A program made the translations under genes and the position numbers. This document shows, piece by piece, positions 52,565-63,738 of a DNA stretch of 64,000 nucleotides. The DNA is from Mycoplasmopsis bovigenitalium (GTDB lineage: Bacteria > Bacillota_I > Bacilli_A > Mycoplasmatales > Metamycoplasmataceae): the NCBI RefSeq assembly GCF_900660525.1, contig NZ_LR214970.1:777513-841512 (forward strand). The letters are read 5' to 3'. The notes beneath the pieces are model-generated. The model ran no database searches. It was not told where the DNA came from and saw nothing but the letters and a program-made list of their open reading frames with translations. Position 1 is the stretch's first letter; each line of letters opens with the position of its first letter.

Positions 52565-52570
52565 TATAAT
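52565..52570 (+). promoter_or_regulatory. -10 box of the tRNA-Thr gene
   Basis: TATAAT lies 8 bases before the mature 5' end of the tRNA. Confidence 0.65.
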
Positions 52571-52578
52571 AGTTTCGC

Positions 52579-52654
52579 GCCGTCATAGCTCAGTCGGTAG
52601 AGCACATCCATGGTAAGGATGGGGTCGCAGGTTCAAGTCCTGTTGTCGGCACCA
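52579..52654 (+). tRNA. tRNA-Thr (anticodon GGT)
   Basis: A complete cloverleaf of 76 nt with encoded CCA. The acceptor GCCGTCA/TGTCGGC has one U-U mismatch (pair 5-68). The D arm is GCTCAGTCGGTAGAGC; the anticodon stem CATCC/GGATG encloses ATGGTAA with anticodon GGT (Thr). The T arm is GCAGG TTCAAGT CCTGT, with discriminator A and CCA. It is flanked by its own -10 box and a terminator. Confidence 0.96.
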
Positions 52655-52668
52655 TATGTTTATTCACC

Positions 52669-52690
52669 ACTGCTTAGGCAGTTTTTTTAT
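52669..52690. terminator. Terminator after tRNA-Thr
   Basis: The stem ACTGC/GCAGT with loop TTAG is followed by seven T. The T run overlaps the end of the convergent fmt gene. Confidence 0.8.
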
Positions 52691-53526
52691 TGTAAAATTA
52701 CACGTTTTTTACTATCAAATTGGTAATCAATTAAATATAAATCACCATCAATTAATCGAATTTTTGGCGCATTTTTAACTTGGTTTATTGTTGCAAAGTT
52801 AATTTTAACTCGTTTTTCATTTATAAATGCGAATGCTGATGGATTAGGGTTATAAGCTTTAATTATTCTTAATGCTTGCTCACAGGTCATATCATTGGTG
52901 ATATGACCATTATTTTTGTCTAATTTAGGACTAAATGTTGCTTGTGAAGAATCTTGAACTTGTCTTGAAAGTTCATTATTATCTAATTGTTTGATTCAAG
53001 AAACAATGTTTTGTTTCGCAATATTACTCATTTTTGTAAAAAGTGAGCCCGATGTCTCGTTTTTGTCAATTTCAATTTTTGCAGTAGCAAAAACATCTCC
53101 AGCATCCATTTCTTTGACCATTTCCATAAGGCTAATTCCCGTAAAAGAATCACCATTTAAAATTGAGTATTGAATCGGTGCGGCACCTCTATATTTTGGA
53201 AGCAATGAACCATGGACATTTAGGTTTAACTTTTTGGCTAAATTCAATATTTTTGTAGGTATATATTGGCCAAAAGCAGCAGTAACTAAGTAGTCGAATT
53301 CTAGTTTAGAAAGTTCATTATATATGTCGGCAATTTTTTCGGGTTGAAAGCACTTGATATTGTATTTTTGCGCCAAAATTTTAGTTGGCGTGAAAACAAT
53401 TCTTCTACCCCTAATTGATGGGCGATCAGGTTGAGAAACTATCCCTACAACGTCAAAATTATTGATTAATTCCTCAAAAATAGGTACTGAAAATTCAGGT
53501 GTTCCGGCAAGTAATAATTTAATCAT
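52687..53526 (-). CDS. fmt: Methionyl-tRNA formyltransferase
   Basis: This 279-aa enzyme formylates initiator Met-tRNA using 10-formyltetrahydrofolate. The hydrolase/transferase domain contains LLLAGTPEFSVPIFEEL, VSQPDRPSIRGRR and the active-site NVHGSLLPKYRGAAPIQ (Asn and His) with MDAGDVF (Asp). The C-terminal tRNA-binding domain is shorter than in E. coli Fmt (about 315 aa). The ATG at 53524-53526 is preferred over an earlier in-frame one because TATAAT (53538-53533) lies 6 bases before it, giving a leaderless mRNA. Its stop overlaps the T run of the tRNA terminator. Confidence 0.94.
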
Positions 53527-53532
53527 AGTAGA

Positions 53533-53538
53533 ATTATA
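53533..53538 (-). promoter_or_regulatory. -10 box of fmt (leaderless start)
   Basis: TATAAT on the minus strand, 6 bases before the ATG at 53526. An ATG further upstream overlaps this box and would not be transcribed. Confidence 0.55.
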
Positions 53539-53637
53539 CAAAATAAGGGTTAATATAAGTTCAGAAACTTGTTTAAAGTGTCCAAAAAAGTAAATATAGA
53601 ATTTACCAATTCAATTGTAAATGCAATTCAAAAAGAA

Positions 53638-53662
53638 AAATAGCGAAAGCTTCGCTATTTAG
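53638..53662 (-). terminator. Terminator of the MFS transporter gene
   Basis: On the minus strand AAATAGCGAA pairs with TTCGCTATTT around a GCT loop and is followed by a T-rich run, 15 bases after the stop codon. Confidence 0.78.
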
Positions 53663-53677
53663 TATTAATAGTTGTAT

Positions 53678-55066
53678 TTATTTAGTTTGCATCTTTGCTT
53701 GTTCATTTGTTTGTGTGCTTGGTTCTTTAAGTAAGAACGCACCTAAAATGGCTGAAAGCGAAACTACAATAAGAACAATAAATGTAATAGTTGAATAAAT
53801 GTAGTTGTTTCCACCAAGTTTAGCTCCCGCAATAGGAATAATTGAAATTCCAATTAAAATGATTGTAAAGAATATATATCCCATACCTCAAATTAAACTA
53901 AACATTCAACCAATTGTTTTAGGGTCTGAATCTTTGTATTCATGAGGCATATTCAGCATAACTCCTTGAATACCTCATAAACATAAACCACTTAAAAAAC
54001 CAAAAATGTAGAATAGAGCACTTACAAATACATTCTTTTTAGCAACACCATAAATAAATGTTACCGCAGACAATGCATATAGCATAATACCAATAAATAA
54101 TATTAAACCAATGAATCAACGTCTTTTGAAGTTAGTTTTTGATCACAAACCAATTGTTATTGGCGCAATAAACACAGCTGCTAAAAAGCAAACTGATCAA
54201 ATACGAATTTCGTGATCAAATGTATTACGTTTAATGCTTGCTAAATCATGGAACACATTAAATGAAACACTAGTTGGGAAAACTACTGCACATAATCATG
54301 CACCATATAATAGAACTCACGCATAAGTTGCTTTTGATTTTAGGTATTTGCCTAAAATTTTAAAGCCTTCTTGTTTTGGTTGGTTTTCTGTAGTTGTTCT
54401 ATCGAAATGTGAACCAAAAATGATAATTATGATTAATGGAATAACATTTAAGGCAGCTAGAATTGTAAAAATTAATTGTCAATTTTCTCTAACCACTGAT
54501 GATTTACCCGCAAAAACAAACGGTAATATAGAAATTATAGTTCCTAATGGGTAGAATCAAATACCAAATTGAGAAACAATTGATTTTTGCTTTTTACCAA
54601 AGAAAGCTGAAACGACTGGTTGAGTTAAAATAACTAGCATTGTGCCACCAATAGCCATAAAGGTTATTAGTATCAAGAATAATACATATCCATATGGCGC
54701 AGCTGGCATAAATTGTGCTGGAATACCAATCAAGGTTAATGAAATAGCAATTATTGTGCTATATTTGTGTGCAAATTTAGCCAATAACAATGCAACAGCA
54801 ACAGAACCTATACCTCTACCTAATGTAATTGCTCAGTTAGCGGCATTGTTTGTTAAGTCAAATGTTGCATTTTTAACAATTTTAAAATAACTTAAAAATC
54901 CTGCATCAGCTGCGCCATTTGCATCAATACCATTACCGGCTAAACCAACTACAAAACCTCAGTTGGCAACAAATAATAAATAACCAATTGAAATAAATGA
55001 CCATAGTAAAAATCCATACGCCACTTTATTTTTTGGATTATTCATTTTATTAATAATCTTTTGCAT
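53678..55066 (-). CDS. MFS family transporter
   Basis: This 462-aa membrane protein has twelve predicted helices. MFS features include TLGRGIGSVAVALLLAKFAH in the first half with the cytoplasmic loop after helix 2, and WSKTNFKRRWFIGLILFIGI in the second. The loop KKQKSIVSQFG and the central charged segment (about residues 225-250) are also typical. It begins with AAGGAG 8 bases before the ATG and a TATAAT at 55129-55124 with a ~50-base leader. The substrate is unknown. Hexose-phosphate or dicarboxylate (OxlT-like) transport are options for mycoplasma MFS proteins of this size, but nothing in the sequence decides. Several UGA codons encode Trp. Confidence 0.88.
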
Positions 55067-55585
55067 TTTTCTCCTTTCTTTACTATATTTAGCAACAGAT
55101 AGCTAATAAATAAAGTTTATGTATTATACTTATAAAATAGTAATTTTTGGCAAAAAATTATTTTAAAAATAACAACATTTCCGCAATAACTTATACAATT
55201 AAATTTTTAGAATAATTATTGGATTTTGGCCGGATTTTTTCAATAAATAAAAATTATTACCTAGAAGTTTCAACTAAATTAACATGCGTTTTATAAAGTA
55301 TATTTATGTATGCCATATCTTTTAATTAAAAATTAATAATTCACGATTCGTAATTTAATATTTAATACTGTTTTTACATTAAATCTGTTCTCAGATTTAT
55401 TATTTACATCAGTCGCATAATTTAAGTTGAAATTATATTTACAGTTTGACTTATATTTAAATCTATAAATTTAAAATAAACTCAATTTGTACTATAGATG
55501 TTAATTCATTAATTTTACCAATAACAATATATTTAAATTTAATTGGTAATTTAAAACAAAAAAACCTTGCTTATAAAACAAGATT
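55067..55585. other. AT-rich intergenic region between the MFS gene and the GIY-YIG gene
   Basis: This 519-base stretch has no gene. It contains the MFS promoter near its left end and a perfect AAATCTG/CAGATTT hairpin with TTCT loop at 55381-55398 of unknown role. A TTACCAAT/ATTGGTAA inverted repeat lies around 55515-55552. The terminator of the GIY-YIG gene is at the right end. Confidence 0.55.
55554..55582 (-). terminator. Terminator of the GIY-YIG/DUF4357 gene
   Basis: On the minus strand a 5-bp CTTGT/GCAAG stem is followed by GTTTTTTTG, just after the stop. Confidence 0.6.
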
Positions 55586-56257
55586 TTAATCAGAAATTTC
55601 TTTTTTTCTATATATTTTAATACTTTCACCGTCAATGTTTTTTCATCAATCCCAGCCATTAGTGCTTTTTCCAACTACAATCAAGCTTGCGGCACTAGGT
55701 GATTTACATATAATATCCTCTTGCAGAAAATTGTTTTTAAATTTTGCGTTTTTTCTTAGTTGTGAAGGATATTTATCATTATAATCTGCACAATAACTAC
55801 CTTTTAGTAACGTGAAAACTCCATCGCGAACCCTTGCATGACCTTCAACTCTCCCAAACCCTTTAACATTGCGCTCCAAAAAATACTCTCCATTAGGAAT
55901 ACATTTAGTATGAATTATTTCTGTTGAATCTTTGAAAACTTCTTCTTTAGTTTTATTTTGAGGGTAAATTTCTTTACCTTCAAATGAAGAAAGTAATAAT
56001 TTTATTGTTTCAATATCAAGAGCAAATAATTCAGTGTTTGCAATTCTACTTTTGCTAAATATATTGTGAATTAACTTTTCTTTTTCATCATAACTGTCTA
56101 CTTCAATTGCAAATTCTCTTTTTAAACCCACAATGTTTGCGTATCCATTTCCCTCTAAAATGCGCATTCGATTTTCAAATTGATCGCTACTAGTTTTACC
56201 GATTTTGACAACGCCAGAAACAACAGTAGACATTAAATAAATTATTCCTTTGCTCAT
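55586..56257 (-). CDS. GIY-YIG (T5orf172-type) and DUF4357 domain protein
   Basis: This 223-aa protein has two parts. Residues 1-95 (IIYLMSTVVSGVVKIGKTSS, FENRMRIL, LIHNIFSKSRIANTELFAL) match the GIY-YIG fold of the T5orf172/Mug113 type, with the Lys-Ile-Gly-Lys-Thr motif and Arg of the nuclease site. Residues ~125-223 (EGHARVRDGVFTLLKGSYCA, NFLQEDIICKSPSAASLIVV) match DUF4357. Such fusions are found in bacteria and phages with unclear role, possibly nuclease or restriction-related. UGA codons give three Trp near the end. AAGGAG precedes the ATG. It follows rnhC by 25 bases on the same strand and could be co-transcribed. Confidence 0.85.
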
Positions 56258-56282
56258 TTTTCTCCTTATTTATTTTTATTAA

Positions 56283-56978
56283 TTATTTTTCTATATTCAT
56301 TTTAAAAGTTAATTTGCAAACTTCTTGTGGTTCAATATCAGTACGTTGTTTAAATAAATTAGATGCAAACTCTTTCACTTGATTTGATGCACCAAATGGA
56401 AAAATTTCATTGAATTTTTGATTCATTTTTTCCATTTCGTATAGGAAGCGCTCTCTAGCAAGTATTGATGCACAGGCAACTTCAATTGAAATAGATTCTG
56501 CTTTGTTCGCTAACAAAACATTATTGTCAAAATGTTTAAATTTCGCAAAAAATTCCGTGTTTGTGAATTTTTTGTAGTATTTTTCAATGCTATTAGTGGT
56601 GCTATATTTATCAATTAAAACAAAATCAATAATTTTATCTAATTTAAGATTACTAAACGCGCCTAAATGAGCAAACATTTTTAATTCGTTTCCGTTATTA
56701 AAACGCGATAGTGAGTTAAAAGTACTAGGCTTTAAACAATATGTTGAATGTTTTGTTAATTTCTTTATTTTGGGTGCCAAAAATTTAATTTTTGAATCTG
56801 TAATCTTTTTTGAGTCAGTAACACCAAGCTCTTTAAGTGTATTTTTATTTTCTAGTGGAACAAAAACTGCAGAAGCAACAAGAGGGCCGAAGTAATCTCC
56901 GACCCCAACCTCGTCAATGCCAACAATGTTTTTGTTGTCAATATTAATTAATTCTTGATTAAATTCAATAAATTTCAT
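56283..56978 (-). CDS. rnhC: Ribonuclease HIII
   Basis: This 231-aa enzyme belongs to the type 2 RNase H group. The acidic motif DEVGVGDYFGPLVASAVF (DE-G-G), then VTDSKKITDSKI and ACASILARERFLYEM, identify RNase HIII rather than HII (which has DEAGRG). The N-terminal TBP-like substrate-binding domain usual in RNase HIII (~300 aa) is missing, so this is a short form. It begins 1 base after the stop of the HAD gene (TAAgATG on the minus strand), hence co-transcribed. Together with RNase HII at 13.9 kb it gives this organism two enzymes for RNA-DNA hybrids. Confidence 0.88.
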   Translation of the reverse strand: MKFIEFNQELINIDNKNIVGIDEVGVGDYFGPLVASAVFVPLENKNTLKELGVTDSKKITDSKIKFLAPKIKKLTKHSTYCLKPSTFNSLSRFNNGNELKMFAHLGAFSNLKLDKIIDFVLIDKYSTTNSIEKYYKKFTNTEFFAKFKHFDNNVLLANKAESISIEVACASILARERFLYEMEKMNQKFNEIFPFGASNQVKEFASNLFKQRTDIEPQEVCKLTFKMNIEK

Positions 56979-56979
56979 C

Positions 56980-57900
56980 TTAGTCTAAATCAGCAGTTAC
57001 ATAAGTATCTGTCTTCATTTCTTTACGTTTTTGAATACTTTTAGCTATTTCTTGTTCTGGATTATCTAAAAATTTATTAATGTAGTGGCCAACCCCACCC
57101 TCGACGTTTGAGTATTCAAGTCTTACTGTTGCATGTCTTTTAACTGGTTCTTTTGAGTTTTTCATTGCAACTGAAGTTGTCGCCACGTGAAACATTGGAA
57201 CGTCATTTAATCCATCACCAAAAGCAACGACATTTTCCAATGGAATGCCATAGTAATGACTTAAAAGAGATATTGCACGACCTTTATTTACTGATACATT
57301 TGTAATATCAAATACGGGTGTTAAACCTTCACCTTTTGATCAATATGAGAATTCTCCTAAGTCACCATATTTGGCCCTTAAATAGTCTCTTAATTCATCT
57401 GGGTCTGTTGTTTCTTTAACATCAAAAATAATTCCAGTTGGTTGCAATGGTATTCTGTTTAAGTCTAATCCAACTATAAATTTAGGGTTTTCGGCAAAAC
57501 CGAAAACTTGCTCTAAATCTGGATCTCTATGATCGATTTGCACTCAGCCAGGTCCTTCGATTGCTAAGTTACTAATTTCACTTTTGACTTTTGGGTCACC
57601 TAAAACATAAAGCATTTCATTTAGGTTTAGATATTTAATTAATGGAATAAAGTTTTCATCGCTTGGGTTGTGAATTTGTGAACCATTGTAGTTTGTTACT
57701 ACAGTATTTAATCCCAACATTTTGTAGATAGGTCTTGTTGAACGTCAAGGTCTTCCAGTTATAATGCAAACAACATGACCTTCTTTTTGGGCTCTCTCGA
57801 TAGCTTTAACAGCAACTTCATGAACGGTTCCTTTTGCACTTGATGAAAGAAGGGTTCCATCAAGGTCAAGAGCAAACATATATCTTTGTTTTGCTTCCAT
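56980..57900 (-). CDS. Cof-type HAD-IIB family phosphatase
   Basis: This 306-aa HAD phosphatase shows ALDLDGTLLSSSAKG (nucleophile Asp), IITGRPWRS (motif II), and GDGLNDVPMFHVATTSVAMK (motif IV), with a C2B cap in between. In mycoplasmas these enzymes act on sugar phosphates or nucleotides such as FMN or pyridoxal phosphate. The C-terminal tail beyond the fold (KSIQKRKEMKTDTYVTADLD) is charged. The start has GGAGG 6 bases upstream. It is followed directly by rnhC. Two UGA codons encode Trp. Confidence 0.93.
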
Positions 57901-58022
57901 ATACGCCTCCTGTATAGGTTAATTTGATATTCAAATTATAAAGTAATATTTGATTTTTAAAATTTTATAGTTTACCAGCACGCTAAAACATACAAATAAC
58001 AATTGATTTGGAAAAAATGAAT

Positions 58023-58045
58023 AAAAAAGTGAGCGTTAGCTCACT
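58023..58045 (-). terminator. Terminator of ftsH
   Basis: On the minus strand the 7-bp stem AGTGAGC/GCTCACT with loop TAAC is followed by TTTTTTATT, right after the stop. Confidence 0.85.
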
Positions 58046-58047
58046 GA

Positions 58048-60111
58048 TTATTCGTTAGTTGATTGAATAAGTTCATCAATATTTAATGATTTATTAGTTT
58101 CCTGAATATTGGTTGATTGTTCAGCCTCTGGTAACTTCATATTTGTTGCGATGTATTCAATTTCTTCAGCAACAATTGTTTCTTTTTCAATAAGTGCTTC
58201 TTTAATTAATTCAAGTAGTTCTCTGTTTTCTTGAATAATTTTATGCGCTCTTGCTTGAGCTTCAACAATAATTTTACGAACCTCAAGATCAATTTCATGT
58301 CCAACTTTTGTAGAAAATCCTGACGATTTTAAATAGTCGCGGCCTAAGAATGGAGAACCTTCATCAGCTTCGTATTGAATTGGTCCTAATTCAGACATAC
58401 CTCACTCGGTCACCATTTTTCTGGCTAATTTTGTTGCTTTTTGAATATCGTCACTTGCGCCAGTTGAAATATTGTTTGAGCCATAAATAATTTCCTCAGC
58501 GGCACGGCCACCCATATATGAAGTTATCATAGCAATTAAGTCTTGTTTGGTTAGATTGTATTTTTCTTCTTCAGGCATCATTAAGTTGTATCCGCCAGCG
58601 TTACCTCTTGGAATAATTGTAATTTTTTGAACTTTATTTCCGCCAGGAATTTTAATTCCGACTACCGCATGTCCAGCTTCATGATAAGCAACCATTGTTA
58701 ATTCTTTTTTCGAAATAACTCTGTTTTTCTTAGCAGGACCAGCCATTACACGGTCAATTGCTTCATCAATATCTTCAAGAGTAATAACATCATGATTTGC
58801 GCGAACAGCTAATAAACTAGCTTCGTTAATTACATTTTCAAGTTGCGCCCCTGAATATCCAGGAGTTCTACGAGCAACTTTTTGCATATTGACATTGCTT
58901 GAAACTCTTTTTCCTTTTGCATGAAGTTCAAGAATTTCTTGACGTTCTTTAACATCTGGCAGCCCTACAATAATTTGTCTATCAAAACGGCCTGGTCTGA
59001 TTAATGCAGGGTCAAGAACATCAGTTCTGTTTGTTGCTGCAAAGAATAAAATACCATTATTTTCTTCCATACCGTCCATTTCGACAAGCAGTTGGTTAAG
59101 GGTTTGTTCACGCTCATCGTGTCCACCACCTAAACCAGCGCCACGTGTACGTCCGATAGCATCGAGCTCATCAATAAATATAATTGCTGGCGCATTTTTT
59201 CTTGCTTCAGCTACTACATTTCTAACTCTTTTTGCTCCTAAACCAACATACATTTCAACAAAATTAGATGCAGAAATAAAGTAGAAAGGAACATTAGCTT
59301 CACCGGCCGTTGCTTTTGCTAAAAGAGTTTTACCAGTTCCGGGAGGGCCTCCTAATAAAATACCATGTGGCATTCTAGCTCCTGCGGTTGCATATTTTTT
59401 AGGATTTTTTAGGTAATCAACAATTTCTCTAATTTCTTCGATCGCTTCTTTATTACCGGCAATATCGTCAAATTTTTTCTTACTGTTGATTTTTTGAGCA
59501 GGGTTTCTATTTTCACCAACCATGCCAACCATATTTCCGCCTCTTGAAATACTTCTAAATAATCATCAACCAATAACTATTCATATAAGAAGTGGAAGCA
59601 ATGATAATAATAATGATTCTCAGAATGGTGTTTTATTTGATGGAATGCCTAAAGCATCAATTGATATTTGAGATTTAACAGTGCCATTTACAATCGTTTG
59701 GCCAGATTTTTGAAGTAAATCAAGCAATGTTGTGTGATTATCACTTGCATCTATACTAAATTTTGTTTTTAGTGCTTGATTTAAGATAAATGACTGGTCA
59801 AATCATTGTTGAGCATTTTCGCGGCCCACTCTTGCAACAAAGTGATGATCTATGCCGCCTTCTGATAATACATAGTAGATTTGTCCATTAAATCAATCCT
59901 GTTTAGCAGACTTTATAAATATTCCATCATCACTAGCTCTCAAAGCTTTAATCACATGCTCTTGGAAAACATTAATACCAACTTGCTGTGCTTCAGGTTT
60001 TAATCTTTCATAAAGCATATAACCAATTGCGAATACCGCAAGAGAAATTATGATGAACAATATGAATATTCAAATTATTCTACCTTTGTTTACGGGTTTT
60101 TTATCGTTCAT
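58048..60111 (-). CDS. ftsH: ATP-dependent zinc metalloprotease FtsH
   Basis: This 687-aa membrane-anchored AAA+ protease degrades misfolded membrane and regulatory proteins. Two membrane helices flank an extracellular domain (helix 1 about residues 13-33, helix 2 about 165-185). Walker [10 protein letters not shown] is near residue 255, Walker [10 protein letters not shown] follows, and the zinc site HEAGH is near residue 480. Length and order are normal for the family, with a 60-residue low-conservation tail. Five or more UGA codons encode Trp, mainly in the membrane part. AAAGGA precedes the ATG, and a TATAAT at 60143-60138 may give an internal promoter. It is the last gene of recD-pth-tilS-ftsH. 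Confidence 0.97.
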
Positions 60112-60163
60112 GATGTCCTTTCTAAAATAATGTAATTATTATATATTAATTTTCAATATCAAA

Positions 60164-61045
60164 CTATGCAACTAATAATCCGCGTTTTTTTATTAGATAA
60201 ACATCGTCTTTAAGTTTAAATTTTGAAGTTCGATTTTGTGATAATACTCATTTTACTATTGAATTAATCTTTCGCGAACTTAATTTAATGTTTGAGTAGA
60301 ACTCAATAATATATTTAAAAATTAAGTGTTCTTTATGTTCTAAATTCAAAAATTTGTCTTGACTAAATTTGGATTCTCTTCAAAATGAAAAAGTTTGATT
60401 GATTTTGAATGATAGCTCTTGCAATTTCTCATTTAAAGATTTAAATCTTGCAAAAATTAATTCTTTTTCACCATTTGAAAAGTTTGAAAGACTTTTTCTA
60501 ATTTTATTTCTAGTAAAGTTTGTATTTAAATTCGATGAATCTTCAAAATATTTAATATTACAATTGTGTAGATTTTGATAAATTTCAGATTTCCAATATT
60601 GTAGAACAAAAGGTCTGTATATTTGCATTTCAAGTAACGAGTTATGCTCTTTTATTCCATAAAAAAGCGGTTCACGCCCACTTTCTTCTTGCATTAGTGC
60701 TGTTTCAATAAAGTCGTCTTTGTGGTGTCCTGTTAATAAAGTTTTGCAATCATATTTCAAGTAAATTTCATTGAAAAATTCGTATCTTTTTTCTCTTGCT
60801 CAAGATTCAAAATTACCATATGTTTTCTCATATATAAACGTTTTACACTCAAATGTGACATTTTTACTTTCACATAATGACCTTACATATTCGACTTCTA
60901 AATCACTTTCTGGTCTAGTTTTATAGTTTATTGTTGCAACAACAATATTTTTTGGCCCATAAATGTTAAGAGCTCAATGAAAAAGAAAAACTGAGTCAGG
61001 ACCTCCGCTAACTGCTAAAAGAACTTTATTTTTTGTTGGCTGCAT
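60164..61045 (-). CDS. tilS: tRNA(Ile)-lysidine synthetase
   Basis: This 293-aa PP-loop ATPase attaches lysine to C34 of tRNA-Ile(CAU), so that it reads AUA as Ile. The ATP motif AVSGGPDSVFLFH is at residues 10-22, and TGHHKDDFIETALMQ and a FEDSSNLNTNFTRNKIR motif follow. The C-terminal tRNA-binding part is reduced compared with E. coli TilS (432 aa), as in other mycoplasmas. UGA codons give several Trp. Its start overlaps the end of pth by 20 bases, and ftsH starts 52 bases after its stop. Confidence 0.95.
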
Positions 61046-61583
61046 TAAATTTCTCAATCACTATATTTATATCATTGTAAACAAATGAGATTGCCGCGTC
61101 GGCGGCGGCAGTAATTACTCGTTCCAAAATTTGCATTTCTTCAAGTTTAAAATTACTTAAAACTCAATCTTTTAGTTCATAATTAGGATTTTTTCCAATA
61201 CCAATTCGAAGTCTTTTAAAATCATTGTTTGGTAAATTGTTCATCACACTCGTCACACCGTTATGGCCTGCTGACGAACCCCCAATTTTAATTGAGGCTT
61301 GACCCAAATTAAAGTCTTTTTCATCGTAAATTATCATCACATCCGAAGAATTTATTTTATAGAAACGACAAATTTCACGAATAAAATCGCCTGATTTATT
61401 CATATAAGTTGAAGGTTTTGCCAATATAAATCCATCGCCGATTCCAAAATGGCCATTAAATTTGTCTTTATTTAATTGAATGCCCGTTTTTTCAATAAGT
61501 TTATCAATAGTTAAAAAGCCGGCGTTGTGTCTTGTAAATCTGTATTCATTGCCAATATTACCTAATCCAACAATTAATTTCAT
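61026..61583 (-). CDS. pth: Peptidyl-tRNA hydrolase
   Basis: This 185-aa enzyme recycles peptidyl-tRNA. The family motif KLIVGLGNIGNEYRFTRHNA with the active-site His is at the start, followed by KPSTYMNKSG (Asn of the substrate site), IYDEKDF, and the GGSSAGHNGVTSV loop. Normal length. The ATG directly follows the recD stop (TAAATG on the minus strand) with GGAGG inside recD, so it is coupled to recD. One UGA (61161-61163) encodes Trp. Confidence 0.97.
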
Positions 61584-63731
61584 TTAAACCTCCATATTTA
61601 GAAAGTTGCTAAAAGATGTAATAAACTCAGTCGTGTTATTTTTAAATGTAATTGAACTTATATAATAATTTATATCACCGACTATTGATAAATCATCTTT
61701 CGCGCGAGATACAGCAGTATAAATCAATTTAGTATTGATAGCTCAATTATATTCTTTTAAAACGCAAAATATAACACTAGGTGATTCTGATCCTTGGAAT
61801 TTATGAACAGATATTGCATAACCTAAGGTTATATATTCTAAAAATTCACTATGGGTGTATTCGATAATTTTATAACCAAAATCGACTTTAATTATTTTGT
61901 TTTTGCTGTCATATGATTTAATAAATCCTATCTCACCATTGTAAACATCTAAAACATAGTCATTTACGTTTTGAATAACCTTATCACCAATATAATATTT
62001 TTTATCTGATCCAATTGTAAAATATTCAATTTGGTCATTTTTTGTTGACCGATAATCAAGGTAAAATTTTTGTAAAAGTTGATTGATGTTTGCTATTCCA
62101 TGAGGCGTTTTATGCATAGGTATAAGCACGGCTACATCCTCTATTCCATAATCGTTTATTTTGTCCGCGAATATTTCAATTAATTTTTCATTAAAATAAT
62201 CTTCTGTTGAATTTATTCAATGAATATATTCAGTATTCATTTGTGGTTTCTTGTTTTCTTTGATATTTAAAAAATGGTTTGGGATTTCTTCTCTATCAGT
62301 CCGAAAAATTTCAACTAGTTTAGTTGTTTTAAACTTATTTGATTTTATTAAATCATCAAGTAAATTTCCAGGCCCTATGCACGGCAATTGATCTACATCG
62401 CCAACAAAAACTATTTTTTCTAAATCAATTGAATTTTCAAGCACGCAATGCAAAATATCAATATTCACCATTGAAAACTCATCAATTATTAACACTTTTG
62501 GCTGTATGTCATTATTATTTGAAATAAGTTTGTTTTTATGGTTTTGCTGTGTAATTTTAAAGTAACTGTGAATAGTTTTCGCTTCAATATCTTGTTTAAT
62601 TTTGATATTAACCGCTGCTCTGCCAGTTGGGGCTAGAACCGCGATTTCGTTTTTTTTGTATGTTTTATTATTTAATCAAAAAGAAATTAAATGTTTAATA
62701 ATGTAAGACTTGCCCGTTCCCGGAAAACCAGAAATAATTGAAACATTATCAAGAACCGCATTATTAAAAGCTTGTTGTTGAAGCTCTGAAAGGTCGTTTA
62801 TTGCATGAGGGGACTCATATTTTTTAGCATTAGAACTTTTTAAACTTAGTAATTTAGAAGCTATAAACATTTCTTTTTCTAGCATTTCTTGGGTTGATAG
62901 CAAATGTTTTTGATTATCAAAATATAATATTCCTTGATGAATAAGAGATTGAATATCTTCAATAATTTGTTCAGGCTTGTAAAAGTATGAATCTTTCGAA
63001 ATCAATTGTAAAACGTTTTGAACGGGAACAAGTGTTGAGTTAAAATTATTAATTAATGAATTCACAGAATGATGAATTAAAGCTTGCGATCTCAGCGGGC
63101 TTTCTTGCATCGTTAACAAATGAGCTAATTTGTCAATGACTTCAAAATCATAATTATTTTTAAGGACTAGTGTGTAAGGATTTTTTGTTTTTAGTAATTC
63201 AACCAAATCTTCTTTATCACCAAAATCTTCAACTAATTGTGTGTGTAATTTTTGCAAAGAATTGCTTAAGAAAAAATTATAGCTTTTATCAGTATATGTT
63301 TTAAAAAATGTTACAAGTCGTTCATAAATATTAGATGAAAGAGTTAAAGCAAAAGGTTGTGGATCATTTTTGAAATTATCGATTCAATTTTCCCCGAATT
63401 TATCTCTCATTTTTTCAATCGTTGCCTTGCCAATTCCGGAATTCGTTGCTAGCATTACTTTTTCTAGCTCTGAGGAATTTTTTGGTTCACTAACAGAGAT
63501 AGATTTCAGCAATTTTGATTTATGGCGCAGGTTTGGATTTTCATTATAAGTAATATCATAGTGAGTCATTAATTTAAATGAAACATTAGTGCAGTAAATT
63601 GAAAAATTTTCACCTTCATCGGCAACAAAAATTGCAAGAGTATAATTTCAATTAGCGTTGGGACCACCCGATAATATTTTTTTAAAAACACCTCTTGATG
63701 TTTTTTCTTTTGATTTTAACTCATAATTCAT
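61584..63731 (-). CDS. RecD-like (RecD2-type) ATP-dependent DNA helicase
   Basis: This 715-aa SF1B helicase has an N-terminal part with a helix-hairpin-helix-like GIGKATIEKMRDKFGENW, and then Walker A SGFPGTGKS near residue 330. APTGRAAV, LIIDEFSMV (Walker B), VGDVDQLPCIGPG and IFRTDREE follow, and the C-terminal GYAISVHKFQGSESPSVIF and YTAVSRAKD motifs complete the helicase. It is RecD2-like and works without RecBC. The ATG at 63731 is favoured because TATAAT (63744-63739) stands 7 bases upstream. Several UGA codons encode Trp. It is the first gene of the recD-pth-tilS-ftsH operon that leaves the origin region leftwards. Confidence 0.93.
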
Positions 63732-63738
63732 AGTATGA

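Noticed and set aside
55505..55560. Sixth copy of the structured RNA element
   Set aside because: Only a TTACCAAT/ATTGGTAA inverted repeat is shared. The TGTAATTAA start, TATAAATAAG loop and GGGAAA/TTTCCC hairpin are missing.
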